48,915 nt of DNA from Acidimicrobiaceae bacterium (lineage in GTDB: Bacteria; Actinomycetota; Acidimicrobiia; Acidimicrobiales; Palsa-688). The translations under genes and the position numbers were made by a program. The number at the start of each line of letters is the position of its first letter. Within the stretch, counting starts at the first letter, position 1. The stretch covers positions 1-48,915 of the forward strand of contig JAUTXN010000131.1 in the NCBI GenBank assembly GCA_030838045.1. Direction: 5' to 3'. Shown piece after piece: positions 30,356 to 45,351 of this stretch. The notes beneath the pieces are model-generated. The model saw nothing but the letters and a program-made list of their open reading frames with translations, searched no databases and was not told the DNA's origin.

Positions 30356-30428
30356 AGGGCAGTAGCTCAATTGGTAGAGCACCGGTCTCCAAAACCGGCG
30401 GTTGGGGGTTCGAGTCCCTCCTGCCCTG
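30356..30428 (+). tRNA. tRNA-Trp (CCA)
   Basis: Acceptor AGGGCAG with CTGCCCT, D-stem GCTC with GAGC, anticodon stem CCGGT with ACCGG around CTCCAAA, T-arm GGGGG-TTCGAGT-CCCTC (one G-U). It lies 40 bases before secE, the usual actinobacterial order. Confidence 0.97.
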
Positions 30429-30468
30429 CTCCACCTGATCCACACCCTTCGAGAAGGTCATCGCCAAC

Positions 30469-30780
30469 GTGAGCATGAACCGAGAACAAAAGCGGTTGCT
30501 CCAGCGCCAGGGCCAGCTGGGCGCTGACGGAGAGCCCGCGGCCCGTTCGCGAGAGAAGACCCGTCCGACGGCTCCCGCTCAGGCGGCCCAACGCAGCCGG
30601 ACCAAGCCCCGTGAGTTCCTCCACGAGGTCGGGGTCGAGCTGCGCAAGGTGGCGTGGCCCTCCCGGGCCGAGACCATCAATTATTCCACCGTCGTGCTGA
30701 TGACCCTCGTCATCGTGATCATCTTGATCTTCTTCCTTGATTACGGTTTCTCGTTCGTCGCACGCTTCCTGTTCAAGTAG
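30469..30780 (+). CDS. secE: Protein translocase subunit SecE
   Basis: 103-residue single-span subunit of the SecYEG channel. The N-terminal half is basic and low in order (REKTRPTAPAQAAQRSRTKP). The family signature FLHEVGVELRKVAWPSRAET precedes the membrane helix (about 72-94, TVVLMTLVIVIILIFFLDYG). GTG 30469 has GAGAAGG about 11 bases upstream; ATG 30475 is an alternative. The stop touches the start of nusG. Confidence 0.96.
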   Translation: MSMNREQKRLLQRQGQLGADGEPAARSREKTRPTAPAQAAQRSRTKPREFLHEVGVELRKVAWPSRAETINYSTVVLMTLVIVIILIFFLDYGFSFVARFLFK

Positions 30781-31494
30781 ATGAGTGAAATAGACCAGAA
30801 CCCCACCAATGTCATGACCGACGCGCCCGTGACTGAAGCGCCCGAGGCAGCCGACGCGCCCGCCGAGGCGGTGCTGAGCGAGGACGAAGTCCTCGGGATC
30901 GCGGCCGAGGAGGACGTGGTCGAGGCCGCGCCCGTCATCGAGAGCGCCTACGACCGGCCCGGCCAGTGGTACGTCGTCCACACCTACGCCGGCTACGAGA
31001 ACAAGGTGAAGTCCAACCTTGAGAGCCGCATCGCCTCCATGAACATGGAGGAGCGGATCTTCGAGGTCGTCATCCCGCTCGAGGACGTCATCGAGTTCAA
31101 GAACGGCAAGAAGCAGGTCGTGTCCAAGAAGATCTTCCCCGGCTACCTGCTGGTCCGGATGGACCTCGACGACGACTCCTGGTACGTGGTCCGCAACACC
31201 CCCGGTGTCACCGGCTTCGTTGGCCTCGGCGCTCGCCCGACCCCGCTGTCGCGCAAAGAGGTCGAGGGCATCCTGCAGGTCAAGGTCGACGGCCAGGAGC
31301 CCACCAAGAAGGGCCGGCCCCGGTTGGAGTACGAGGTGGGCGAGTCGGTGCGTGTGAAGGAAGGCCCGTTTGCCGACTTCACCGGTACCATCGCCGAAAT
31401 CAATGAGGATCAGCTCAAGCTGAAGGTCCTCGTCAACATCTTTGGCCGTGAGACGCCGGTCGAGCTCGAGTTCGCGCAAGTCGCGAAGCTGTAA
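30781..31494 (+). CDS. nusG: Transcription termination/antitermination protein NusG
   Basis: 237 residues. An acidic N-terminal extension of about 58 residues ([20 protein letters not shown]) precedes the NGN domain ([50 protein letters not shown]). The KOW domain (about 180-237) has [19 protein letters not shown]. NusG binds RNA polymerase beta' clamp and links it to Rho or ribosomes. Extensions of this kind are common in actinobacteria. It follows secE with no gap and lies 11 bases before rplK. Confidence 0.97.
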   Translation: MSEIDQNPTNVMTDAPVTEAPEAADAPAEAVLSEDEVLGIAAEEDVVEAAPVIESAYDRPGQWYVVHTYAGYENKVKSNLESRIASMNMEERIFEVVIPLEDVIEFKNGKKQVVSKKIFPGYLLVRMDLDDDSWYVVRNTPGVTGFVGLGARPTPLSRKEVEGILQVKVDGQEPTKKGRPRLEYEVGESVRVKEGPFADFTGTIAEINEDQLKLKVLVNIFGRETPVELEFAQVAKL

Positions 31495-31505
31495 GGAGTC
31501 CTTTC

Positions 31506-31934
31506 ATGGCCAAGCGCCGCGTAACGGCGATCGTTCGAATCCAGTTGCCCGCGGGCAAAGCCACGCCCGCGCCGCCAGTTGGCACCGCCCTCGGGCCCCA
31601 TGGCGTCCAGACCATGGAGTTCTGCCGCCAGTACAACGCGGCGACCGAGGACAAGGCGGGCCAGGTGATCCCCGTCGAGATCACGATCTTCGAGGATCGC
31701 TCGTTCACCTTCATCCTGAAGACCCCGCCCACCCCGGTGCTGCTGCGCCAGGCGGCGGGCGTGGACAAGGGCTCGGTCACGCCGGGTCGGCTGGTGGCCG
31801 GCAAGGTCTCGGACAGCCAGGTCGCCGACATCGCCCAGATCAAGATGCCCGACCTCAACGCCAACGACCTCGAATCGGCCAAGCGCCAGGTTCGGGGGAC
31901 CGCCCGCTCCATGGGCATCCGGGTCGAGGGTTAA
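31506..31934 (+). CDS. rplK: 50S ribosomal protein L11
   Basis: 142-residue protein of the GTPase-associated centre of the large subunit. It carries the family sequence [20 protein letters not shown] near the N-terminus, [20 protein letters not shown] in the middle and [20 protein letters not shown] at the end. ATG with AAGGAG close upstream. The thiostrepton-binding proline region appears normal. Followed by a 63-base gap containing a hairpin before rplA. Confidence 0.97.
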   Translation: MAKRRVTAIVRIQLPAGKATPAPPVGTALGPHGVQTMEFCRQYNAATEDKAGQVIPVEITIFEDRSFTFILKTPPTPVLLRQAAGVDKGSVTPGRLVAGKVSDSQVADIAQIKMPDLNANDLESAKRQVRGTARSMGIRVEG

Positions 31935-31946
31935 GACAACCAAACT

Positions 31947-31978
31947 CCGACGCTGAGGAAGACCTCGCCTCAGGTCGG
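31947..31978 (+). promoter_or_regulatory. Stem-loop between rplK and rplA
   Basis: CCGAC-(G)-CTGAGG pairs with CCTCAG-GTCGG across a 9-base loop (11 bp, one bulged G). No T-run follows. It could be an L1-binding control site or a processing/attenuation hairpin; L1 is known to bind its own operon mRNA. Confidence 0.5.
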
Positions 31979-31997
31979 CAACAGAGAGGGAGGCAGC

Positions 31998-32756
31998 ATG
32001 CCGAAACACGGAAAGAAGTATGTCGACGCCAAGCGAGGCTTCGACCCCCAGCAGTCGTACTCGCCGGTGGAGGCGATCGACCTGGTCAAGAGCCTGGCCC
32101 ACGCCAGCTTCGACGAGTCGGTCGAACTGGCGGTGCGCCTGGGTGTCGACCCACGTCGCGCCGATCAGGTCGTCCGGGGGACCGTCTCGCTGCCCGCGGG
32201 AACCGGCAAGCCGGTCCGGGTGGCGGTCTTTGCTGCCGGCGACAATGCCGAAGCGGCTCGCGCCGCGGGCGCCGACATCGTGGGCTCAGACGACCTGATT
32301 GCCAAGGTCGACGGTGGGTTCATGGACTTCGATGTCGCCATCGCCACGCCGGACCTGATGGGCCAAGTCGGGAAGCTGGGCCGCAAGCTCGGACCCCGCG
32401 GCCTCATGCCCAACCCCAAGACGGGTACGGTCACCACCGATGTGGCCCGGGCCGTGGCCGAGTTCAAGGGTGGCAAGGTCGAGTACCGGGCCGACACCCG
32501 GTCGCGCGGCGTGGTGCAGGTGCCGATCGGCAAGGTCAGCTTCGACAAGGACAAGATCCTGGTCAACTTCCGGGCCGTCGTCGACGAGCTCAACCGGGCC
32601 AAGCCCGCGGCCGCCAAGGGCCGGTACATGAAGTCCGTGGCCGTCTCGTCGACCATGGGCCCCGGGATTGACATCGACGTCAACCGCCTGCGGGTGACCG
32701 ACGAGGAGTTGGCGGCGACCGCCGCCGCAGCCGAGGCAGCTGCCGCATCCGCCTAG
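31998..32756 (+). CDS. rplA: 50S ribosomal protein L1
   Basis: 252 residues, the L1 stalk protein and a translational repressor of its own operon. Family strings are [60 protein letters not shown] and [20 protein letters not shown]. The last 20 residues form an Ala/Glu tail. GAGGGAGG precedes ATG 31998. Length is normal for actinobacteria. Confidence 0.97.
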   Translation: MPKHGKKYVDAKRGFDPQQSYSPVEAIDLVKSLAHASFDESVELAVRLGVDPRRADQVVRGTVSLPAGTGKPVRVAVFAAGDNAEAARAAGADIVGSDDLIAKVDGGFMDFDVAIATPDLMGQVGKLGRKLGPRGLMPNPKTGTVTTDVARAVAEFKGGKVEYRADTRSRGVVQVPIGKVSFDKDKILVNFRAVVDELNRAKPAAAKGRYMKSVAVSSTMGPGIDIDVNRLRVTDEELAATAAAAEAAAASA

Positions 32757-32783
32757 CTGCGTAGCTGCGCCGCCGCCAACGTT

Positions 32784-32842
32784 TGTGCCGATTGGAAGCT
32801 ATGTGCCGATTGGCGGCGCTATGTGCGCTCCGAATCGGCACA
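32784..32842. repeat. Direct and inverted repeats after rplA
   Basis: TGTGCCGATTGG occurs at 32784-32795 and 32802-32813; its inverted form AATCGGCACA is at 32833-32842. The 10-bp stem could stop or pause transcription between rplA and the rplJ promoter. Confidence 0.7.
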
Positions 32843-32897
32843 GTCGCTCGTATCAGCACAGAAACCGGGAGTGGGGACGGCGGCCGGCCGATTCCGG

Positions 32898-33032
32898 TTA
32901 AACTCGACGTCAACAGCTCCATAATCCGCCGAAGACATCCGGTGCGCCGAAGGCGCATAAATCCTGACGAGGCGAACAGGTCACCCTCCGGGTCCTCGTT
33001 CGCGCGTCGCCCGAACTTGAGAGGAGGTGACC
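32898..33032 (+). promoter_or_regulatory. Promoter and L10 leader upstream of rplJ
   Basis: TTAAAC (32898-32903), 16 bases, CATAAT (32920-32925) is a candidate promoter. In the leader, ACGAGG and CCTCGT, plus GCGAAC and GTTCGC, can pair in a stem near 32967-33003. GGTCACCCTCC (32979-32989) is complementary, apart from one extra C, to GGAGGTGACC (33023-33032), which includes the rplJ ribosome site. So a leader structure could hide or expose that site; in other bacteria L10-L12 binds such leaders. Confidence 0.6.
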
Positions 33033-33033
33033 G

Positions 33034-34692
33034 ATGGACAACCCAAGGGCCGAGAAGGTCGCGGTGGTCACCGAAGTGCGCGAGCACTTCGAACGATCCA
33101 ACGCCGCCATCCTCACCGAGTACCGCGGTCTCACCGTGAAAGACCTGGCAGGCCTCCGTCGGACCCTTCGCGAGGCCGGAAGCGAGTACAAGATCTACAA
33201 GAACACCCTCGTTCGCTTCGCCGCCAACGACCTCGGCCTGGGCGAGCTCGACGCGCTGCTGGTCGGGCCCACCGCGATCGCCTTCGTCAACGGCGACGCC
33301 GCCGCGGTTGCCAAGGCACTGCGGGACTACGCCAAGACCAACCCCAAGCTCACCGTCAAAGGCGGCGTGCTGGGCAACAAGGTCATGTCGGTGGCCGACG
33401 CCGCGGCGTTGGCCGATCTGCCGCCCCGGGAAGTTGTTCTGGCCCGTTTGGCCGGCGCACTGGCCTCCCCGATGCAGACCTTCGCCGGTCTGCTCCAGGC
33501 CCTGCCCCGCGGCTTCGCCTATGGCCTGAAGGCCCTGATCGAGAAGCGAGGCGGTGTCCCCGACGCCGTCGACGCCGTCGAAGCCACCTCCGCTGAAGGC
33601 GAAGACTCCACCCCTGGAACACCGGCGCCTGAGGGCCACGACGCCGAGGCGGCTCTGCCGTCCGAGCCCGCCGAGTCGGCGCTATCGGCAACCGCGTCGG
33701 AGCCGCCCGAGTCTGCGACGGCGGTGTCCGAGCCGGCCGAGTCCGCCGTGTCAACGAGCCCGGAGCCCGCTCCCGCCGAGACCGCCGTGTCCGAGCCGGC
33801 CGAGTCCGCCGTGTCAACGAGCCCGGAGCCGGCTCCCGCCGAGTCCGCCGTGTCTGACGACGCCGTGGCGGACTCAGTGTCCGCCGCGATCTCCGAGCCG
33901 CCGCTGACGGAATCGCCCCCCGAGGGCGACGAGCCCGCGGCGGCATTGGTGGCCGACACCGAGCCCACCGACACTGCACCCACCGCCGCGGCCCCCGAGC
34001 CCGAGCCCACTGCGACAACGGAGCCCGAACCGTCCGCTACAGCACCCGAGCCCGCGACAGAGTCCGCTGCCGCCGAGCCGGCCCCGGCCGCAGGCCCCGA
34101 GCCCGAGCAAGCCGCGGCTGAGCCCGAGCCCGAGCAAGCCGCGGCCCCCGCGCCCGAGCCCGAGCAGGCCAGCGCCGCCGCTGCGGCGCCCGAGCCCGAG
34201 CAGGCCAGCGCCGCCGCTGCGGCGCCCGAGCCCGAGCAGGCAGCGGCGCCAGCGCCCGAGCCCACTGCGACAACGGAGCCTGCTCCCGCCGCTGAGCCCG
34301 CTCCCGCCTCCGAGGCCGAACCGTCCGCTACGGCGCCCGAGCCCGAGCCCGAGCCCGCCGCCCCGGCCGCGGCCGCGGCCGAGCCCGAGCCCGAGCCCGC
34401 CGCGGCTGCCGCCACTGAGGCGGAGGCGGTTGAGCCGCCGGAGTTGGAGAACGCGGCCGAGGCGGCGCAGACGCCTGCCTTGGTCAACGAACCGATCGAG
34501 GTCGAGCCGCTCGCCGCCCATGGCATCCCGGCCGACGTCGAACCGGAGATCCTCTCGGTCGAGCCCTCGCCCCCTGACGCCCCGACCGAAGCCGAACCCG
34601 AGACTGACGCTCCCGCCGTTGACGGTGAGAGCAACGCCCCGCCGCCGGCCGCAGCCACTGCGCCCGACGTCGTCACCCCGCCCGCCAACTGA
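33034..34692 (+). CDS. rplJ: 50S ribosomal protein L10 with giant low-complexity C-terminal extension
   Basis: Residues 1-175 are a normal L10 (AILTEYRGLTVKDLAGLRRT, YKIYKNTLVRFAANDL, GPTAIAFVNGDAAAVAKALR, and the L7/L12-binding helix ending GFAYGLKALIEKRGG), which anchors the L7/L12 stalk. Residues 176-552 are an acidic Ala/Pro/Glu/Ser-rich tail. Standard L10 is about 165-180 residues. The tail includes a 21-residue tandem duplication (AVSEPAESAVSTSPEPAPAE plus T or S, DNA 33721-33846) and many EPEPEQAAA and PEPEQASAAA units. The frame is open and ends with a normal stop 39 bases before rplL, so this is not an artefact of a missed stop. Ribosome site AGGAGG is 6 bases upstream. Confidence 0.93.
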   Translation: MDNPRAEKVAVVTEVREHFERSNAAILTEYRGLTVKDLAGLRRTLREAGSEYKIYKNTLVRFAANDLGLGELDALLVGPTAIAFVNGDAAAVAKALRDYAKTNPKLTVKGGVLGNKVMSVADAAALADLPPREVVLARLAGALASPMQTFAGLLQALPRGFAYGLKALIEKRGGVPDAVDAVEATSAEGEDSTPGTPAPEGHDAEAALPSEPAESALSATASEPPESATAVSEPAESAVSTSPEPAPAETAVSEPAESAVSTSPEPAPAESAVSDDAVADSVSAAISEPPLTESPPEGDEPAAALVADTEPTDTAPTAAAPEPEPTATTEPEPSATAPEPATESAAAEPAPAAGPEPEQAAAEPEPEQAAAPAPEPEQASAAAAAPEPEQASAAAAAPEPEQAAAPAPEPTATTEPAPAAEPAPASEAEPSATAPEPEPEPAAPAAAAAEPEPEPAAAAATEAEAVEPPELENAAEAAQTPALVNEPIEVEPLAAHGIPADVEPEILSVEPSPPDAPTEAEPETDAPAVDGESNAPPPAAATAPDVVTPPAN

Positions 34693-34731
34693 CCCGCCCA
34701 CCATTTTCCCCCGTAAGGAGCACTGACAACC

Positions 34732-35115
34732 ATGGCCACCAAGTCTGAAATCCTCGAGTCCATCGCCGGCATGACCGTTCTCGAGCTGTCCGAACTGCTG
34801 AAGGAGTTCGAGGAGAAGTTCGGCGTCACCGCCGCGGCGCCCGTCGCCGCCTCGAGCCCTGGTGGCGGCGGCGGAGCCGAGGCTGCGCCCGAGGTCGAGG
34901 AGCAGGACGAGTTCGACGTCATCATCACCGGCGCCGGCGACAAGAAGATCCAGGTCATCAAGGAGGTCCGTTCGCTTACCAGCCTCGGCCTCAAGGAAGC
35001 CAAGGACCTGGTCGACAGCGCCCCCAAGGCCGTTCTCGAAAAGGTCACCAAGGAAGAGGCCAACAAGGCCAAGGCGCAGCTGGAGGCGGCGGGCGCGACC
35101 GTCGAACTCAAGTAG
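34732..35115 (+). CDS. rplL: 50S ribosomal protein L7/L12
   Basis: 127-residue stalk protein that recruits translation GTPases. The N-terminal dimer domain ([20 protein letters not shown]) is followed by an Ala/Gly hinge ([20 protein letters not shown]) and the C-terminal domain with [45 protein letters not shown] lies upstream of the ATG. Normal length; a hairpin follows the stop. Confidence 0.97.
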   Translation: MATKSEILESIAGMTVLELSELLKEFEEKFGVTAAAPVAASSPGGGGGAEAAPEVEEQDEFDVIITGAGDKKIQVIKEVRSLTSLGLKEAKDLVDSAPKAVLEKVTKEEANKAKAQLEAAGATVELK

Positions 35116-35122
35116 TTCGGCC

Positions 35123-35139
35123 GGGTTTGCGGCAAACCC
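35123..35139 (+). terminator. Hairpin directly after rplL
   Basis: GGGTTTGCGGCAAACCC forms a stem of at least 6 bp. It is followed at once by the -35 box of the candidate rpoB promoter, so it may reduce read-through from the ribosomal genes into rpoBC. Confidence 0.5.
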
Positions 35140-35168
35140 TTGACCAGGGCGTGCCGCTGCCCTACCCT
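35140..35168 (+). promoter_or_regulatory. Candidate rpoB promoter
   Basis: TTGACC (35140-35145), 17 bases, TACCCT (35163-35168). It would start transcription near 35175, leaving a leader of about 160 bases before rpoB. Confidence 0.6.
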
Positions 35169-35336
35169 TCCCCCTGCAGAAGCGCCCGAAAGCGGTTGCT
35201 TTTCTTCGCGCGCTGACTTACACTGGTCAGTTGCCGTGCTCGCCTGTCATGCGCACCCCCGGGCTTTCCTCGTGGGTGCTGCGCGCCCTTACGGCTCCCG
35301 ATCTGCCTTCCACGTCTCATTCTGAGGAGTAGGCCT

Positions 35337-38915
<3,579 letters not shown>

Positions 38916-38918
38916 CGC

Positions 38919-42947
<4,029 letters not shown>

Positions 42948-42987
42948 CGGTCCCCATCTTCGTTCGTGGACAAGACGGCAAAACAAA

Positions 42988-43020
42988 GGGCCCGGCTCGT
43001 GAGAGCCGGGCCCGATGTTT
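42988..43020 (+). terminator. Rho-independent terminator after rpoC
   Basis: GGGCCCGGCTC pairs perfectly over 11 bp with its complement around a GTGA loop, followed by GATGTTTTC with a short T-run. Confidence 0.9.
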
Positions 43021-43053
43021 TCGAGAGCGCCGATCGGGCGCCCCCGGGTCGAA

Positions 43054-43266
43054 CTAGGCGACCGCCTGGCGGCCGAGGTCGGTGTTGTACTGGCGGGCGA
43101 TGGAATCACGCTGCGCCTTGGCACTCTCGCTGTTGCCCGTGATGCGCTTGTCGCTCGGCGTCACGTTGACAACCTGGATCGTCCCGTTGGGGTCGAAGTT
43201 GCCGCTGGAGTGGTAGTTGTACGAGCGGGGACCCTGGGGACCCTGGTCCTTGTTGATGGTTGCCAT
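43054..43266 (-). CDS. Small hypothetical protein, 70 residues
   Basis: A polar, uncharged-rich protein (MATINKDQGPQGPRSYNYHS, then SGNFDPNGTIQVVNVTPSDK, ending QYNTDLGRQAVA). There is no membrane segment, signal or cysteine, and I know no family. The start is well supported: GAGGAGG sits 8 bases before ATG. A perfect 9-bp-arm palindrome at 43313-43332 lies 47 bases upstream, in the gap shared with hyuA. It is convergent with rpoC and separated from it by the terminator. Confidence 0.65.
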   Translation of the reverse strand: MATINKDQGPQGPRSYNYHSSGNFDPNGTIQVVNVTPSDKRITGNSESAKAQRDSIARQYNTDLGRQAVA

Positions 43267-43312
43267 GCAGACAACCTCCTCTTTGTTTGTCGTGATCGCC
43301 ACCCTACCGCCA

Positions 43313-43332
43313 TTTGTGAAAACTTTCACAAA
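43313..43332. promoter_or_regulatory. Perfect palindrome TTTGTGAAA-AC-TTTCACAAA
   Basis: Arms of 9 bp with a 2-base centre, in the divergent gap between the small gene (43266) and hyuA (43378). It is AT-rich against a very GC-rich background and looks like an operator. A TAGGGT on the minus strand nearby could be a -10 box for the small gene. Confidence 0.6.
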
Positions 43333-43377
43333 CTTTCGTGTGACTGACGCCAGGGTGCGATCTGCGATCCTGGCCCG

Positions 43378-45351
43378 GTGATACGACGAGTCGGAGTCGA
43401 CACCGGGGGCACCTACACCGACATCGTCTCGTCCGACGGCTCGGTCATGAAGGTCCTGTCGAGCCCCGACGACCCGGCGGTGGCGGTCCTCGAGGGCGTG
43501 GCCACCGTGGCCGCGGCGGCCGCGGCGGCCGCGGCGGCGGCGGCGGTGGCGGCGGGGTCCGAGGGGTCCGAGGGATCCGGCGGTCGGCCTTCGGTCGTAG
43601 CTCACGGAACGACGGTCGCGACCAACGCCTTGTTGGAGCGCCGGGGCGCCCGGGTGGCGCTGTACTCGACCGAGGGCCACGCCGACATCATCGAGATCGC
43701 CCGCCAGGTGCGGCCCTCGCTGTACGACCCGTTCCTCGACCGGCCCGAGCCGCTCGTCCCCCGCGACCTGCGCTTCGAGGTGCCGGGCCGCCTCGATCGC
43801 GAAGGCCACGAGATCGAACCGGTGGTTCTCACGGGCGCCGTGTCGGAGATGCCGGCCGGTGTCGGTGCCGCGGCGGTCGTCCTGCTCCACGCCGACCGCA
43901 ATTCGGTCCACGAGGCGGTGGTGGCGGCCCACCTCCGGGCCGCGGGCCTCGACGTGACGGCCTCCTCCGACCTGTCGCCCGAGTTCCGGGAGTACGAGCG
44001 CACGGTGACGACCGTCGCCAACGCCTACCTCCGCCCGCCCTGCCGCCGCTACCTCCTGCGCCTGGCCGGCGCCGCCGACCAGGTGCTGGTCATGACCTCG
44101 GCGGGCGGCCTCATCCCGCTCGCGGAAGCGGCTGAACGCCCCGTCGCCCTGCTGCTCTCGGGCCCCGCCGGCGGCGTGCTGGCGGCGTCGGCCGCGGCGG
44201 TGGCGGCGGGCCACCCCGACGCCGTCACCTTGGACATGGGCGGGACCAGCACCGACGTCTGCCTGATCCGCGCCGGCCGGGCCCAACCCGCGGCCGAGCG
44301 CCAGGTGGCGGGCCTGCCCATCCGCATGCCCTCGCTCGACGTGCACACCATCGGCGCGGGCGGGGGCTCGATCGCCCGGATGGACCCCGGCGGCGCCCTG
44401 GTCGTCGGCCCCGAGAGCGCAGGCGCCAACCCTGGCCCGGCCTGCTACGGCCGGGGCGGCATGCGGCCCACCGTCACCGACGCCAACGTGGTGGCGGGCC
44501 GGCTACCGGAGGGGGTCGAGTTGGCCGGGCTCGGTCGTCTCGATGCTGACGCGGCCCGACGGGCACTGGGGAAAGGGGAGGTCAGCGCGGCGGGCGTACT
44601 CGACGTCGTCAACGCCAACATGGTGCGGGCCGTCCGCCGGGTGTCGGTCGAGCGGGGCATCGACCCTCGGGGTTTGGCGCTGGTGGCGTTCGGGGGAGCG
44701 GGGCCACTGCACGCCTGCGCCCTGGCTGACGCGTTGGGCATGCCCGCGGTCGTCGTGCCGCCGAGGGCGGGCGTGCTGTCGGCCGCCGGCTTGCTGGCCG
44801 CCCCCCGCCAGGTCGACCTGGTCAAGAGTTGGGGCGATCCGAGGGATCATTCGGGCGCGGTGGCGGCGATGGCCGAGCTGGCGGAGGCCGCGGTGGCCCA
44901 GTTGCGCCCCGCGGTGGCCCAATTGCGCCCCGCGGTGGCCGATCTGCGGCCCGCAGACCCAGGCCGGAGTACAAACCGTTGTGGGGACGACGGTTTGTAC
45001 TCCGGCCAAGGGTCTGGAGCCGAGGCAGGGGTCGAGGTGGAGACATTGTTCGACTGCCGCTATGCCGGGCAGGGCCATGAGCTCTCGGTCGCCAGCATCG
45101 AGGGGTTCGGCGCCGAGCACCAGCGGCGCAACGGCTTCGCCCGGCCCGACGCACCGGTCGAGGTGGTGGCGCTGCGGGCGTCGGCCCGGCTCCCGAGCCC
45201 GGTCCAGCTGGCCGACCTGCCCGACCCGGGCGGCCGGTCCGGCGTGGTCGTCGGCCCGGCGGTCATCGCCGAGGCGGACTGCACGATCTGGGTCGCGGAC
45301 GGATGGAAGGCCTCGGTCGGAGGTGGAGGCGCATGGGTGTTGACCCGCTAG
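43378..45351 (+). CDS. hyuA: Hydantoinase/oxoprolinase subunit A (N-methylhydantoinase A family)
   Basis: 657-residue ATP-using subunit of a hydantoinase/5-oxoprolinase. The ASKHA-type nucleotide fold is seen in VGVDTGGTYTDIV at the start and VAHGTTVATNALLERRGAR near 76, then DAVTLDMGGTSTDVCLIRAG near 281 and VAFGGAGPLHACALADALGM near 437. An Ala run of 12 lies near residue 46. Residues 505-525 are AVAQLRP repeated three times (DNA 44890-44952). A 63-bp palindromic insert follows (about residues 526-546). The C-terminal domain (LFDCRYAGQGHELSVASIEG) is normal. The ending overlaps hyuB. Substrate could be a hydantoin, oxoproline or related cyclic amide. Confidence 0.9.
   Translation: MIRRVGVDTGGTYTDIVSSDGSVMKVLSSPDDPAVAVLEGVATVAAAAAAAAAAAAVAAGSEGSEGSGGRPSVVAHGTTVATNALLERRGARVALYSTEGHADIIEIARQVRPSLYDPFLDRPEPLVPRDLRFEVPGRLDREGHEIEPVVLTGAVSEMPAGVGAAAVVLLHADRNSVHEAVVAAHLRAAGLDVTASSDLSPEFREYERTVTTVANAYLRPPCRRYLLRLAGAADQVLVMTSAGGLIPLAEAAERPVALLLSGPAGGVLAASAAAVAAGHPDAVTLDMGGTSTDVCLIRAGRAQPAAERQVAGLPIRMPSLDVHTIGAGGGSIARMDPGGALVVGPESAGANPGPACYGRGGMRPTVTDANVVAGRLPEGVELAGLGRLDADAARRALGKGEVSAAGVLDVVNANMVRAVRRVSVERGIDPRGLALVAFGGAGPLHACALADALGMPAVVVPPRAGVLSAAGLLAAPRQVDLVKSWGDPRDHSGAVAAMAELAEAAVAQLRPAVAQLRPAVADLRPADPGRSTNRCGDDGLYSGQGSGAEAGVEVETLFDCRYAGQGHELSVASIEGFGAEHQRRNGFARPDAPVEVVALRASARLPSPVQLADLPDPGGRSGVVVGPAVIAEADCTIWVADGWKASVGGGGAWVLTR
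44954..45016. repeat. 63-bp palindromic element inside hyuA
   Basis: The core has a perfect 18-bp stem (44962-44979 with 44990-45007, arm GGCCGGAGTACAAACCGT) and a 10-base loop. Outside a small internal loop, CAGACCC (44954-44960) pairs with GGGTCTG (45010-45016). The reading frame stays open through it, encoding roughly GRSTNRCGDDGLYSGQG. The composition (GTACAAACC) differs from its GC-rich surroundings. Confidence 0.9.

Noticed and set aside
33519-35135. Antisense Ser/Gly/Ala-rich frame opposite the rplJ tail
   Set aside because: It is the mirror of the GCC/GAG-rich tail. It has no start context and runs through rplL as well.
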